This document shows positions 1-5,510 of a DNA stretch of 6,672 bases, piece by piece; position 1 is the stretch's first letter; each line of letters begins with the position of its first letter. The translations under genes were made by a program, and so were the position numbers. The DNA is from Tannerella sp. (GTDB taxonomy: Bacteria; Bacteroidota; Bacteroidia; Bacteroidales; Tannerellaceae). The notes beneath the pieces are model-generated. The model saw only the letters and a program-made list of their open reading frames with translations, made no database searches and was not told the origin of the DNA. The stretch lies in NCBI GenBank assembly GCA_031263835.1, contig JAISEZ010000078.1, positions 1 to 6,672 on the forward strand. Reading direction: 5' to 3'.

Positions 1-846
1 CCAGCCACTGAAATGGCAATTGTAATTGAGGGGAAAGCTGTTGGCGGCACCGGGATTGTGTTACAAACCGATGTGGAACGAATCTGCGCCGAAATCGGTT
101 ACTGGTTGGGCGAAAACTATTGGAACCGGGGCATCATGACCGGCGTTGTCAAAGAAATGGTTTCTTACGCCTTTCTTCATTTTCCCGAATTAAAGAAGAT
201 TTATGCCCCTGTTTTCGGTTTCAATATCGCCTCGCAACGGGTGTTGCAGAAAGCCGGTTTCGAGTGTGAAGGCGTCCTGAAACAGGCGGCGATAAAAAAC
301 GGGAAAGTGATAGATTTGCATTATTACAGCAGGTTTAAAAGCCGATGGAGGTCGAATGTGTACCATCGTTTTTTCCATCAAGAGGACATTTCTCTATTGG
401 AAGGTTTGCTCTACGAAGCCATTTTTCAGCCCGAAGGCGCGGAACCGCTTCCCCGCGACATTATCAAAAAGCCCGAAATAGACCATTATGTTTGTGATTT
501 CGGGAAAAAACGGGGTGATTTCTGTCTGTTTGCCGAATTAAACGGAAAAACAGTCGGCGGCGCGTGGCTGCGTATTCTGGACGGCGAACCCAAAGGCTTC
601 GGCCATATTGATTCCGAAACGCCCGAGTTAGCCATCGCGGTTTTCAAGGAATACCGTAATATGGGAATAGGGCGGGGATTAATGAATAATCTGATTGATT
701 TATCGTTAACGCAAGGTCTTAGATATAAACAAATTTCATTGAGCGTGGATAAGCGAAATTATGCTGTCAAAATGTACAGAGAATTCGGCTTTGAAATTGT
801 GCGGGAAAACGAACAGGATTATATTATGGTGTTGAAAAGAAAATAA
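1..846 (+). CDS. Tandem GNAT acetyltransferase fusion, 5'-partial
   Basis: The frame is open from base 1 (first in-frame codons read P-A-T-E before the ATG at 13), so the N-terminus lies outside the window. Residues are numbered here from the codon at base 1. Residues 5 to about 115 are the C-terminal part of a RimJ/RimL-type GNAT domain: a degenerate acetyl-CoA loop near 42-50 (NYWNRGIMTG), then NIASQRVLQKAGFECEG (75-91), which matches the N..S..VL.K.GF..EG signature. The first ~55 residues of that fold are missing upstream. Residues about 120-281 are a complete second GNAT domain, with the acetyl-CoA loop YRNMGIGRG (218-226, R-x-x-G-x-G/A) and NYAVKMYREFGF (253-264). Family knowledge: GNATs move an acetyl group from acetyl-CoA to an amine; the substrates here cannot be read. 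Both halves also occur as separate proteins, so this is a fusion of two whole domains. The junction contains a possible internal GTG start at 358. The gene is convergent with the AraC-type gene downstream. Confidence 0.9.
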   Translation, partial: PATEMAIVIEGKAVGGTGIVLQTDVERICAEIGYWLGENYWNRGIMTGVVKEMVSYAFLHFPELKKIYAPVFGFNIASQRVLQKAGFECEGVLKQAAIKNGKVIDLHYYSRFKSRWRSNVYHRFFHQEDISLLEGLLYEAIFQPEGAEPLPRDIIKKPEIDHYVCDFGKKRGDFCLFAELNGKTVGGAWLRILDGEPKGFGHIDSETPELAIAVFKEYRNMGIGRGLMNNLIDLSLTQGLRYKQISLSVDKRNYAVKMYREFGFEIVRENEQDYIMVLKRK

Positions 847-858
847 TTGTCAAACGTT

Positions 859-888
859 TTATACTTCACGCGGGATGGTTTTGTGCAT
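859..888 (+). repeat. 30-bp boundary repeat, copy A
   Basis: This copy starts TTATACTT and contains GATGGTTTTGTGCAT. It matches the reverse complement of copy B (975-1004) at 26 of 30 positions by my count and resembles copies C (2494-2514) and D (3295-3324). It begins 13 bp after the GNAT stop codon. With B it forms the inverted ends of a ~146-bp element. Confidence 0.8.
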
Positions 889-918
889 TGACCCAACAGT
901 CATTCCTGCCGCTCGCCC

Positions 919-966
919 TTGAATCTTTGAATGATTGAATGATTGAATCTTTGAATCTTTGAATTT
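919..966. repeat. 8-bp tandem repeat (TTGAATnn, six units)
   Basis: Six consecutive 8-mers read TTGAATCT, TTGAATGA, TTGAATGA, TTGAATCT, TTGAATCT and TTGAATTT. The array ends at the antisense stop codon of the AraC-type gene (966-968). Copy number may vary between strains because the units are short and nearly identical. Confidence 0.9.
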
Positions 967-1835
967 TATAACCATACACAAAACCATGCCGCGCAAAGTA
1001 TAATTTCATTCCGATATTCGGACGGAGAAATGCCCGTATGATGTTTGAAATAACGGCTTAAATAGGACTGGTCGGGAAAATTCAAGCCGTCGGCAATCTG
1101 CTGTATGGACCGTTCGACGCACTGCAACAGTACTTTTATTTCCAGCACAAGCCGCCTGTCTATCAATTCTTTGGGAGATTCGCCGAGGGTGTTTTCAGCA
1201 GTGATTTTACCTAAATACCTGGATGTGATGAATAACTTTTCGGCGTAAAACGCTACCTTCCTTTCCGTTTTGATATGTCTGTCGAGCAGGGACAGAAAAG
1301 CATAAAAGTGTTTCTGTTTCCCGGTATACTGTTTTTCGGCCTGTCCGGAGACCGACAGGCATTTGTCATACAGATACAGGAAATAGTTCTGCACGAAATT
1401 GCACTGCATAAGCCGGATAAATTCATTATGCCTTTCCCTGTGTACCAGTTCCGCCATTTCCATGTACAGTCCGGCGTTTTTAAGAAAATCGCTGCCTTCG
1501 GGGAGCTGATAAAACGGCGAGCTAATCAGGTAGCCGGAAAGGGAAATTCCCGGCCGCAATACAGCCTGTCCGTATATCTCCTTCGAGAATACGAACATTT
1601 TACAAAAAAAATCTTCCGACGTTTCCAGAATCCGGAAAACAGTACCGGGCAGGATGACGGTTTCCCTGTTTTTCGCAAGGCTGCTTTCAAGCAGACCGAC
1701 CTGTATAACCGCCGTTCCGCCGACGCAAAGAAGCACCATGCCGCCGTCCATGCGGCAGGGCAAATTTCCAAAATCGCGCAGATTCGATTCCCCGTAACAG
1801 TAATGCGTATCCCGCAGATGAAAATGATTCTCCAT
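966..1835 (-). CDS. AraC-family transcriptional regulator
   Basis: A 289-residue protein when started at the ATG at 1835; an in-frame TTG at 1856 is less likely because it would leave almost no leader after the -7 box at 1878-1871. Residues 1 to ~165 form an N-terminal sensing region with weak cupin-like character and no clear ligand motif. Residues ~178-276 are the two-helix-turn-helix AraC DNA-binding domain: first helix pair around 196-216 (FYAEKLFITSRYLGKIT), second around 244-266 (SIQQIADGLNFPDQSYLSRYF), followed by the family signature G.SP.EYR (268-275). Length and domain order are normal for the family. The gene is divergent from the flavin-binding protein gene at 1977, which is its best candidate target; this is inference from position. 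Oddity: the last ~12 codons lie inside dispersed repeat copy B, giving a tryptophan- and cysteine-rich tail (LCAAWFCVWL) that is unlikely to be ancestral. The inducer is unknown. Confidence 0.93.
   Translation of the reverse strand: MENHFHLRDTHYCYGESNLRDFGNLPCRMDGGMVLLCVGGTAVIQVGLLESSLAKNRETVILPGTVFRILETSEDFFCKMFVFSKEIYGQAVLRPGISLSGYLISSPFYQLPEGSDFLKNAGLYMEMAELVHRERHNEFIRLMQCNFVQNYFLYLYDKCLSVSGQAEKQYTGKQKHFYAFLSLLDRHIKTERKVAFYAEKLFITSRYLGKITAENTLGESPKELIDRRLVLEIKVLLQCVERSIQQIADGLNFPDQSYLSRYFKHHTGISPSEYRNEIILCAAWFCVWL
972..1004 (-). repeat. 30-bp boundary repeat, copy B
   Basis: Read on the minus strand, this copy starts TTATACTTTGCGCGG and continues CATGGTTTTGTGTATGG. It is the clearest copy of the repeat. 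It is translated as the last codons of the AraC-type gene, so the repeat probably arrived in, or grew into, the 3' end of that gene and supplied a new C-terminus. Confidence 0.8.
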
Positions 1836-1870
1836 AATTTTTGAAAACAAAATCAAGTATCAAACGACTG

Positions 1871-1878
1871 CAAAGATA
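1871..1878 (-). promoter_or_regulatory. Bacteroidota -7 box for the AraC-type gene
   Basis: The minus strand reads TATCTTTG, an exact match to the TAnnTTTG consensus recognised by the Bacteroidota primary sigma factor. A start of transcription about 7 nt downstream would give a leader of roughly 28 nt to the ATG at 1835. I see no good TTTG -33 element at the usual 19-21 bp distance, as expected if an activator is needed or the promoter is weak. Confidence 0.6.
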
Positions 1879-1942
1879 GCGCAATTCCGGTTTTGAAAAA
1901 ACATGGCGTATTTATGAAACAGCCGGTCCGGATAAAATCCCT

Positions 1943-1950
1943 TACCTTTG
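1943..1950 (+). promoter_or_regulatory. Bacteroidota -7 box for the flavin-binding protein gene
   Basis: TACCTTTG matches TAnnTTTG exactly. Transcription starting near 1957 would leave a leader of about 20 nt before the ATG at 1977, which supports that ATG over the upstream in-frame TTG (1893) and ATG (1914), both of which would lie before the promoter. The -33 region is poor, and the ~65 bp between this box and the divergent -7 box would suit an AraC-type operator, though I see no clear repeated half-site. Confidence 0.6.
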
Positions 1951-1976
1951 AGGCGTTAATTTTGATAGGAAACGAT

Positions 1977-2414
1977 ATGGATAAGATTTTAGAATTTCTG
2001 GACGCCTGCGGAGTCTTTTACCTGGCCACTTCCGACGGCAGTCAGGCAAAAGTGCGTCCCATGAACTTTGCCCGGAACGTAAACGGCAAACTGAGTTTTT
2101 ACACCAGCAAGCTGAAAGACCTCTACAAACAGCTGGAGAAGAACCCGCTGGCAGAGCTTTCCGCGGCAGGCAAAGGCGGATGGATTCGCATCCGCGGCGC
2201 TGTCAGCCTTCATGATTCGCCGGAAATTTTCGGGAAATGGGCCGCCGAAGCCGAATTTTTCAGGTTTGCCGACGAAAACAGGGTGGCATGCAGCTTTGAC
2301 TCCGCAACGGTTGAATTTATGCCGGGCTATCAGGCGTCCCTGCCGGACTTTGTTGCCGGCTGGGAAAAAACGGTTCTTCCGGAGGGCGAAATCAAATACA
2401 CCAGGACAATGTGA
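1977..2414 (+). CDS. Pyridoxamine 5'-phosphate oxidase-like flavin-binding protein
   Basis: A 145-residue protein with the small split-barrel fold of the PNPOx-like family. What is seen: an N-terminal helix MDKILEFLDACG, then strand FYLATSDGSQAKVRPMNF (14-31), which matches the common pattern in which R27-P28 and nearby residues contact the flavin phosphate. Next come KLSFYTSKLKDLYKQLEKNPLAEL (38-61), where the T-S-x-K-x-x-x-x-L element is typical, and GWIRIRGAVSL (68-78). The length is usual for the stand-alone family. Members bind FMN or a related cofactor (F420, haem) and are cytoplasmic; the electron acceptor or substrate of this one cannot be deduced, and true pyridoxal-phosphate synthesis is unlikely because the C-terminal substrate-binding part of PdxH is absent. 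An AGGA precedes the ATG by 8 nt. It is divergent from the AraC-type regulator and is followed by a strong hairpin, so probably monocistronic. Confidence 0.87.
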   Translation: MDKILEFLDACGVFYLATSDGSQAKVRPMNFARNVNGKLSFYTSKLKDLYKQLEKNPLAELSAAGKGGWIRIRGAVSLHDSPEIFGKWAAEAEFFRFADENRVACSFDSATVEFMPGYQASLPDFVAGWEKTVLPEGEIKYTRTM

Positions 2415-2423
2415 GAATGTGAC

Positions 2424-2493
2424 AATGAGCAAATATGTCAATGAGACAATTCATTTTCACATTGTCTCATTGTCTCATTTGCTCATTTTTTTT
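2424..2493 (+). terminator. Long hairpin with T-run after the flavin-binding protein gene
   Basis: Arms 2424-2450 and 2461-2487 pair at 24 of 27 positions around a 10-nt loop, followed by a T-run to 2493. This has the form of an intrinsic terminator on the + strand, starting 10 bp after the stop codon. The arms are AT-rich and made of repeated ATGAG/CTCAT words rather than a compact GC stem, so it is not a classical terminator. A diverged relative lies at 3347-3412. Confidence 0.6.
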
Positions 2494-2514
2494 ACCATGC
2501 CGTGCGCAGTATAA
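2494..2514 (-). repeat. Boundary repeat, copy C (short)
   Basis: The minus strand reads TTATACTGCGCACGGCATGG and then diverges into the A-run opposite the terminator T-run, so the TTTTGTGCAT half is lost. It matches the corresponding part of copy B at 18 of 21 positions. It abuts the 3' arm of the preceding hairpin. Confidence 0.7.
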
Positions 2515-2551
2515 AAGCGAATTATAACCCAACTCTTGCAACCTTTTGACC

Positions 2552-2582
2552 TTGCAGGGCCGGATTTCCGCCTGTACTTTTG
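2552..2582 (+). promoter_or_regulatory. Bacteroidota promoter for the beta-barrel protein gene
   Basis: TTG at 2552-2554, a 20-bp spacer, and TACTTTTG at 2575-2582 (an exact TAnnTTTG) make the best full -33/-7 promoter in the window. Transcription would start near 2589, leaving a leader of about 30 nt before the ATG at 2619. Confidence 0.7.
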
Positions 2583-2618
2583 TTTCCGATAACGGAAAAC
2601 GGGATAAAAAAGTGAAGC

Positions 2619-3263
2619 ATGAAGCAAAGGGTCATAACGAATCAGCGTAAACGGACAGGCAGGACGTTCCTGTTTCTATCCATGCTGACAGTAATCGGTC
2701 TGTTCAGGATAAACGCGCAGGCGTCCGTTTCGGGCGGGTTGAAAATGGAAGCCAATATACATCTGTTCTGGCTGTACGATATGGACGGTTACGTAAGCAG
2801 CATGAAAGCCGCTCCCAATCTGGGCGGTTTTCTGGATATTGAATTAACGGATGAATTTGCCATTCAGCCGGAAGCGATGTTTTTCTTCAGAAATTCGGGG
2901 CTTCGATACGGCGGCAGGGACGATAATTTCCAGCAATGGGGCATGAGCTTTCCGGTTTACCTGGTCAGGCGGGAGTATATGGATGGCGGTATATGGTATT
3001 TTGGACTTGGCGCCTATACGGGATTCGGTTTTAATGCCCGCATAAAAAATACAAAAACGGCGCTGTATGCAAAAACGGACGGACACGCCCTGATGAATCG
3101 CTGGGATTACGGTATCTGCGCCATGCTCGGCTACGAATTCGGCAAGGGCATACAAATTAATGCAGGACTGCAGCTTGGCCTGAAAGACCAGCTGGACGCC
3201 GGAAAAGATAATGCTTCCGTGATCAACAGAATTATCACCGTAGGCATGGGATACCGGTTTTGA
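2619..3263 (+). CDS. Outer-membrane beta-barrel protein (porin-like family)
   Basis: A 214-residue protein. Residues 1-35 are a Sec signal peptide: a long basic start (K2, R4, R10, K11, R12, R15), a hydrophobic core FLFLSMLTVIGLF (17-29), and an A-Q-A cleavage motif (33-35). The mature ~179 residues alternate polar and hydrophobic positions in short strands with repeated Gly/aromatic pairs, e.g. LGGFLDIELTDEFAIQPEAMFFF (68-90), GMSFPVYLV (108-116) and YFGLGAYTGFGF (127-138). The protein ends G-M-G-Y-R-F, with the terminal aromatic residue used by the BAM machinery. This matches the small 'outer membrane beta-barrel' (OMP_b-brl_2-like) family of Bacteroidota, probably 8 strands. A specific role (channel, adhesion, envelope structure) is not readable. 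It has its own promoter and is bounded on both sides by repeat copies C and D, so it appears monocistronic. Confidence 0.87.
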   Translation: MKQRVITNQRKRTGRTFLFLSMLTVIGLFRINAQASVSGGLKMEANIHLFWLYDMDGYVSSMKAAPNLGGFLDIELTDEFAIQPEAMFFFRNSGLRYGGRDDNFQQWGMSFPVYLVRREYMDGGIWYFGLGAYTGFGFNARIKNTKTALYAKTDGHALMNRWDYGICAMLGYEFGKGIQINAGLQLGLKDQLDAGKDNASVINRIITVGMGYRF

Positions 3264-3294
3264 ACAATGCACTTGATTATCCCGCGCAAATCAC

Positions 3295-3324
3295 ATAATA
3301 CTGCGCGCGACATGGTTTTGTGCA
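3295..3324 (+). repeat. 30-bp boundary repeat, copy D
   Basis: This copy contains AATACTGCGCGCGACATGG followed by TTTTGTGCAT, matching copy B at 25 of 30 positions. It lies 31 bp after the beta-barrel stop codon and is inverted relative to copy C, so the beta-barrel gene sits between an inverted pair whose TTATACT-type ends both face it. Confidence 0.8.
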
Positions 3325-3325
3325 T

Positions 3326-3558
3326 AAACACGGAGAAAAATGTAAGAATGATCAAATATGCCAGTGAGCCGGTTCATTCTCATATTCGCCCATTCTCACA
3401 TTGGCTCATTTTCGGAGCACACGGAGATTCGCTGTTCAGCGGAACGAAGTTCCGTCTCTGTGGCCTCCATGCAACCTGTTGTCCTGCGTGGAGAATCTCG
3501 GAGAAAACACGGCGTTCCGCCGGAGAACCGTTTCCGTGTTTTCTGTGTCTCCGTGTTT
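3326..3558. repeat. Nested palindromes in an 11-bp inverted repeat
   Basis: AAACACGGAGA (3326-3336) and its exact reverse complement (3548-3558) bracket a stretch with several smaller stems. They are CGGAAC-gaa-GTTCCG (3440-3454); CTCCATGCA/TGCGTGGAG (3465-3473/3485-3493, 8 of 9); and GAAAACACGG/CCGTGTTTTC (3503-3512/3534-3543, perfect). There is no coding signal. It looks like layered insertion of dispersed intergenic repeats and could also stop transcription after the beta-barrel gene. Confidence 0.7.
3347..3412. repeat. Diverged copy of the 2424-2489 hairpin element
   Basis: This aligns without gaps to 2424-2489; I count 52 of 66 identical positions. The copy has lost much of its own base pairing (about 17 of 27 arm positions against 24 of 27 in the first copy). 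It follows boundary repeat D by about 20 bp, whereas the first copy abuts boundary repeat C. Confidence 0.75.
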
Positions 3559-3656
3559 TAAAAATTCAGTATTAATGCTGATTCGCATTATTAAATAAAA
3601 TATCCCTGCGAGGAGTTGCGAGGCAGGAAGCAAAGCCGTCCGGAAAGGTACCCCTC

Positions 3657-3705
3657 ATCACTAACCATTAATCACTAACCACTAATCACTAACCACTAAT
3701 CACTA
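3657..3705. repeat. 14-bp tandem repeat next to a promoter (3.5 units)
   Basis: The unit ATCACTAACCACTA occurs at 3657 (with one change), 3671 and 3685, followed by a half unit at 3699-3705. Each unit is itself two near-identical 7-mers (CACTAAT/CACTAAC). The array ends 8 bp before the -7 box, so it occupies the place of the -33 element. Confidence 0.9.
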
Positions 3706-3713
3706 AAAAATCC

Positions 3714-3721
3714 TATCTTTG
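3714..3721 (+). promoter_or_regulatory. Bacteroidota -7 box for the phosphodiesterase-like gene
   Basis: TATCTTTG matches TAnnTTTG exactly. Transcription near 3728 would give a leader of about 24 nt to the ATG at 3752, and it rules out the in-frame TTG at 3719 as start. No TTTG lies 19-21 bp upstream; that position falls inside the 14-bp tandem repeat. Confidence 0.6.
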
Positions 3722-3751
3722 TTGCTTCATGTTGAATGTAAAAGAAAGCAA

Positions 3752-5410
3752 ATGCGTAATTGTATATTTATCGGGCTAATGAGCCTGTTGATTGCGGGGT
3801 GCGGGGAGGCGAACAGGCATCCGCGGGGGATTGAGCATGTGGTGGTCATCGGCATCGACGCCATGAGTGTGCAGGGACTGAGGACGGCGAACACGCCCTG
3901 TATGGACAGCCTGATCCGCAACGGAGCGGTCAGCTACACGGTGCGGACGGTGGCGCCAAGCACGAGTACGCCCAACTGGAACACGATGTTCTACGGCGCC
4001 GGGCCGGAGGTTTCGGGGCCGGCCATCTGGCACTGGGACGGGAGTTCATACATGCGCAATTTAGACCTGGCGCCGGTCGTGATGACGGAGAACTTCCGCT
4101 TCCCGAATATCTTCCGGGTGATGCGCGACCAGCGTCCCGACGCGGAAATCGGCGCCATTTATGAGTGGTGGGCTGTCGGGCTGATGTTCGAACCCGAACT
4201 GCTGAACGTCCACGAAACCAAACCCTCCGCCATGGAAACGGCCGTCCGCTCGGCCGAATACATCCGGGAGAAACGGCCGAACTTCCTGTTCGTTCATCTG
4301 GACGAGGTCGACGGCCACGGACACCGCGACGGCCACATGTCGCCCGGGTATCTCCGGAGCATTGAAGACGCCGACGCGCAGGTGCGCCTCATCGTGGACG
4401 CCATTCGCGACGCCGGCATCGCCGGCCGCACGCTGGTCATGATTGTCTCCGACCACGGCGGCATCTACCGCGGACACGGCGACGCGGCATGGGAGGAAGT
4501 GACCGTGCCGGTCATCTTCAGCGGCGCCGGCGTCAAAAGGGATTACGCCATCCGGCAGCAAATGTATGTGTTTGACATGGCGGCCAGCGTCGCTTTCGCG
4601 CTGGGACTTGACATCCCCTACGAATGGACGGGCCGGCCGACGAAAGCCGCCTTTGCCGGGTTCGACGAGCCGGCCAACCGGTGGAACGGCCCCGAGTTGC
4701 TCCCCCCGCCGGTTTTCCCGGTGGAAGACCGTCCCCACGGAGGGCTGTTTATTGACCGGCCTGCGGAAGTGAACATCGCGCTGCCGGCCGGCGCGGAAGG
4801 CGTTATCCGCTACACGACGGACGGCAGCATACCCGTGCGCGACGGCTCCGAAGTCTACACCGCGCCCTTTACGCTCGACCGGTCTGCGGTGATCAACGCC
4901 CGCCTGTTCTCCGAAAAGGGGGAAAGCCCGAACGTGACGGCGTATTACCGCGTGGCCGACACCAAAGCCGGACATGGCCTGAACTTCAGGATATATCAGC
5001 AGCCGGAGATGAAGGAAATGCCGGACTTCCGGACGCTGCAGCCGGCAGGCGAGGGCGTATGCTACGAGTTTTCGCTACACGGCAGTCCCGACCTGCAAGC
5101 CCTGCGCAGCCGCTACGGGCACAACTACGCCATGACCTTCACCGGAAACCTCCGGATTGACGAAGACGGGGTGTATATCTTCCGGTTACATTCGGAAGAC
5201 GGCGGCAAACTGTATATCGGTCGCGAACTGGTGGCGAACGGCAGCGGTACGGGCAAAAGCGTCGCCACCGGCAAGATTGAACTGAAAGCCGGCCTGCACC
5301 CTGTCCGTCTGGAATACTTCAGGCAGGGCGGCGGCGGCGAAATCACACTCTATTACGAAGGGCCGGACATCTCCAGCCGGATTGTCCCGCCCGAGAAAAT
5401 GTTCAGGTAG
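3752..5410 (+). CDS. Lipoprotein alkaline-phosphatase-like phosphodiesterase with Fn3-associated and PA14 domains
   Basis: A 552-residue protein. The ATG at 3752 gives a proper lipoprotein signal, MRNCIFIGLMSLLIAGC, with lipobox L-I-A-G-C and the lipidated Cys17. Residues ~28-310 form an alkaline-phosphatase/nucleotide-pyrophosphatase-type metal hydrolase domain: VVVIGIDAMS with Asp36; the nucleophile segment APSTSTPNW (68-76, Ser72 or Thr73; T-x-P-N alignment favours Ser72); D187-x-x-G-H191; S-D234-H235-G; and G-H242-G-D. All expected two-metal ligands are present, so it should be active. Residues ~333-402 resemble the chitobiase C-terminal/Fn3-associated domain (YTTDGSIP, 354-361). Residues ~408-550 are a PA14 domain (RIDEDGVYIFRLHSEDGGKL, 468-487), often a carbohydrate-binding module. 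Expected in the outer membrane, facing periplasm or outside. The substrate (phosphodiester, phosphonate or phosphorylated glycan) is not readable. It is notably GC-richer than the genes at the left end of the window. The gene stands alone. Confidence 0.9.
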   Translation: MRNCIFIGLMSLLIAGCGEANRHPRGIEHVVVIGIDAMSVQGLRTANTPCMDSLIRNGAVSYTVRTVAPSTSTPNWNTMFYGAGPEVSGPAIWHWDGSSYMRNLDLAPVVMTENFRFPNIFRVMRDQRPDAEIGAIYEWWAVGLMFEPELLNVHETKPSAMETAVRSAEYIREKRPNFLFVHLDEVDGHGHRDGHMSPGYLRSIEDADAQVRLIVDAIRDAGIAGRTLVMIVSDHGGIYRGHGDAAWEEVTVPVIFSGAGVKRDYAIRQQMYVFDMAASVAFALGLDIPYEWTGRPTKAAFAGFDEPANRWNGPELLPPPVFPVEDRPHGGLFIDRPAEVNIALPAGAEGVIRYTTDGSIPVRDGSEVYTAPFTLDRSAVINARLFSEKGESPNVTAYYRVADTKAGHGLNFRIYQQPEMKEMPDFRTLQPAGEGVCYEFSLHGSPDLQALRSRYGHNYAMTFTGNLRIDEDGVYIFRLHSEDGGKLYIGRELVANGSGTGKSVATGKIELKAGLHPVRLEYFRQGGGGEITLYYEGPDISSRIVPPEKMFR

Positions 5411-5486
5411 TAGATAGTAGTTAGTAGATAGCAGTCTTTCCGCCAACTGCCCCCTACTAACTACTGTCTACTAACTACTAACTACT
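5409..5486. terminator. Palindrome of TAG-rich words overlapping the stop codon
   Basis: Arms 5409-5435 and 5460-5486 are complementary at 24 of 27 positions, with a 24-nt loop containing CCGCCAACTGCCCCC. The left arm begins inside the TAG stop codon of the phosphodiesterase-like gene and consists of TAGTAG/TAGATAG/TTAG words, with stops in several frames. There is no T-run, so intrinsic termination is uncertain, but mRNA 3'-end protection or bidirectional termination is plausible. Confidence 0.6.
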
Positions 5487-5510
5487 GAACGGATGCATTG
5501 ATAATTCCAC

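Larger units (their letters stand above)
859..1004. mobile_element. MITE-like element: inverted ends around 8-bp tandem repeats
   Basis: Copies A and B of the 30-bp repeat face each other as terminal inverted repeats, enclosing a spacer and a six-unit TTGAATnn array. There is no coding capacity, so any movement would need a transposase supplied from elsewhere. I see no convincing target-site duplication. The name MITE-like is inference from size and inverted ends; a REP/BIME-type palindromic element or a bidirectional terminator between convergent genes is equally possible. Confidence 0.5.

Noticed and set aside
1275..1844. A 189-codon open frame on the plus strand antisense to the AraC-type gene.
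   Set aside because: No family resemblance and no promoter or ribosome-binding site; the opposite strand encodes a clear AraC protein.
1893..1976. An N-terminal extension of the flavin-binding protein from the TTG at 1893 or the ATG at 1914.
   Set aside because: Both lie upstream of the exact -7 box at 1943-1950, and the added residues do not resemble the family, whose members begin with a helix like MDKILEFL.
3267..3633. Several open frames of 65-102 codons on both strands between the beta-barrel and phosphodiesterase genes.
   Set aside because: They overlap one another in different frames across nested palindromes and dispersed repeats, and none resembles a protein family.
3600..3650. A possible structured RNA in the GAGGAGTTGCGAGGCAGGAAGC stretch.
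   Set aside because: The words resemble common dispersed intergenic repeats; I can draw no convincing multi-stem fold and see no promoter for it.
3719..3751. TTG at 3719 as start of the phosphodiesterase-like gene (11 extra residues).
   Set aside because: That TTG overlaps the -7 box, and the extra residues would spoil the lipoprotein signal peptide that begins cleanly at the ATG at 3752.
4061..4975. A 304-codon open frame on the minus strand inside the phosphodiesterase-like gene.
   Set aside because: It is the antisense shadow of a GC-rich gene with strong third-position bias. Its translation is rich in Arg, Val, Gly and His with no recognisable domain, while the plus strand has a complete enzyme with all catalytic motifs.
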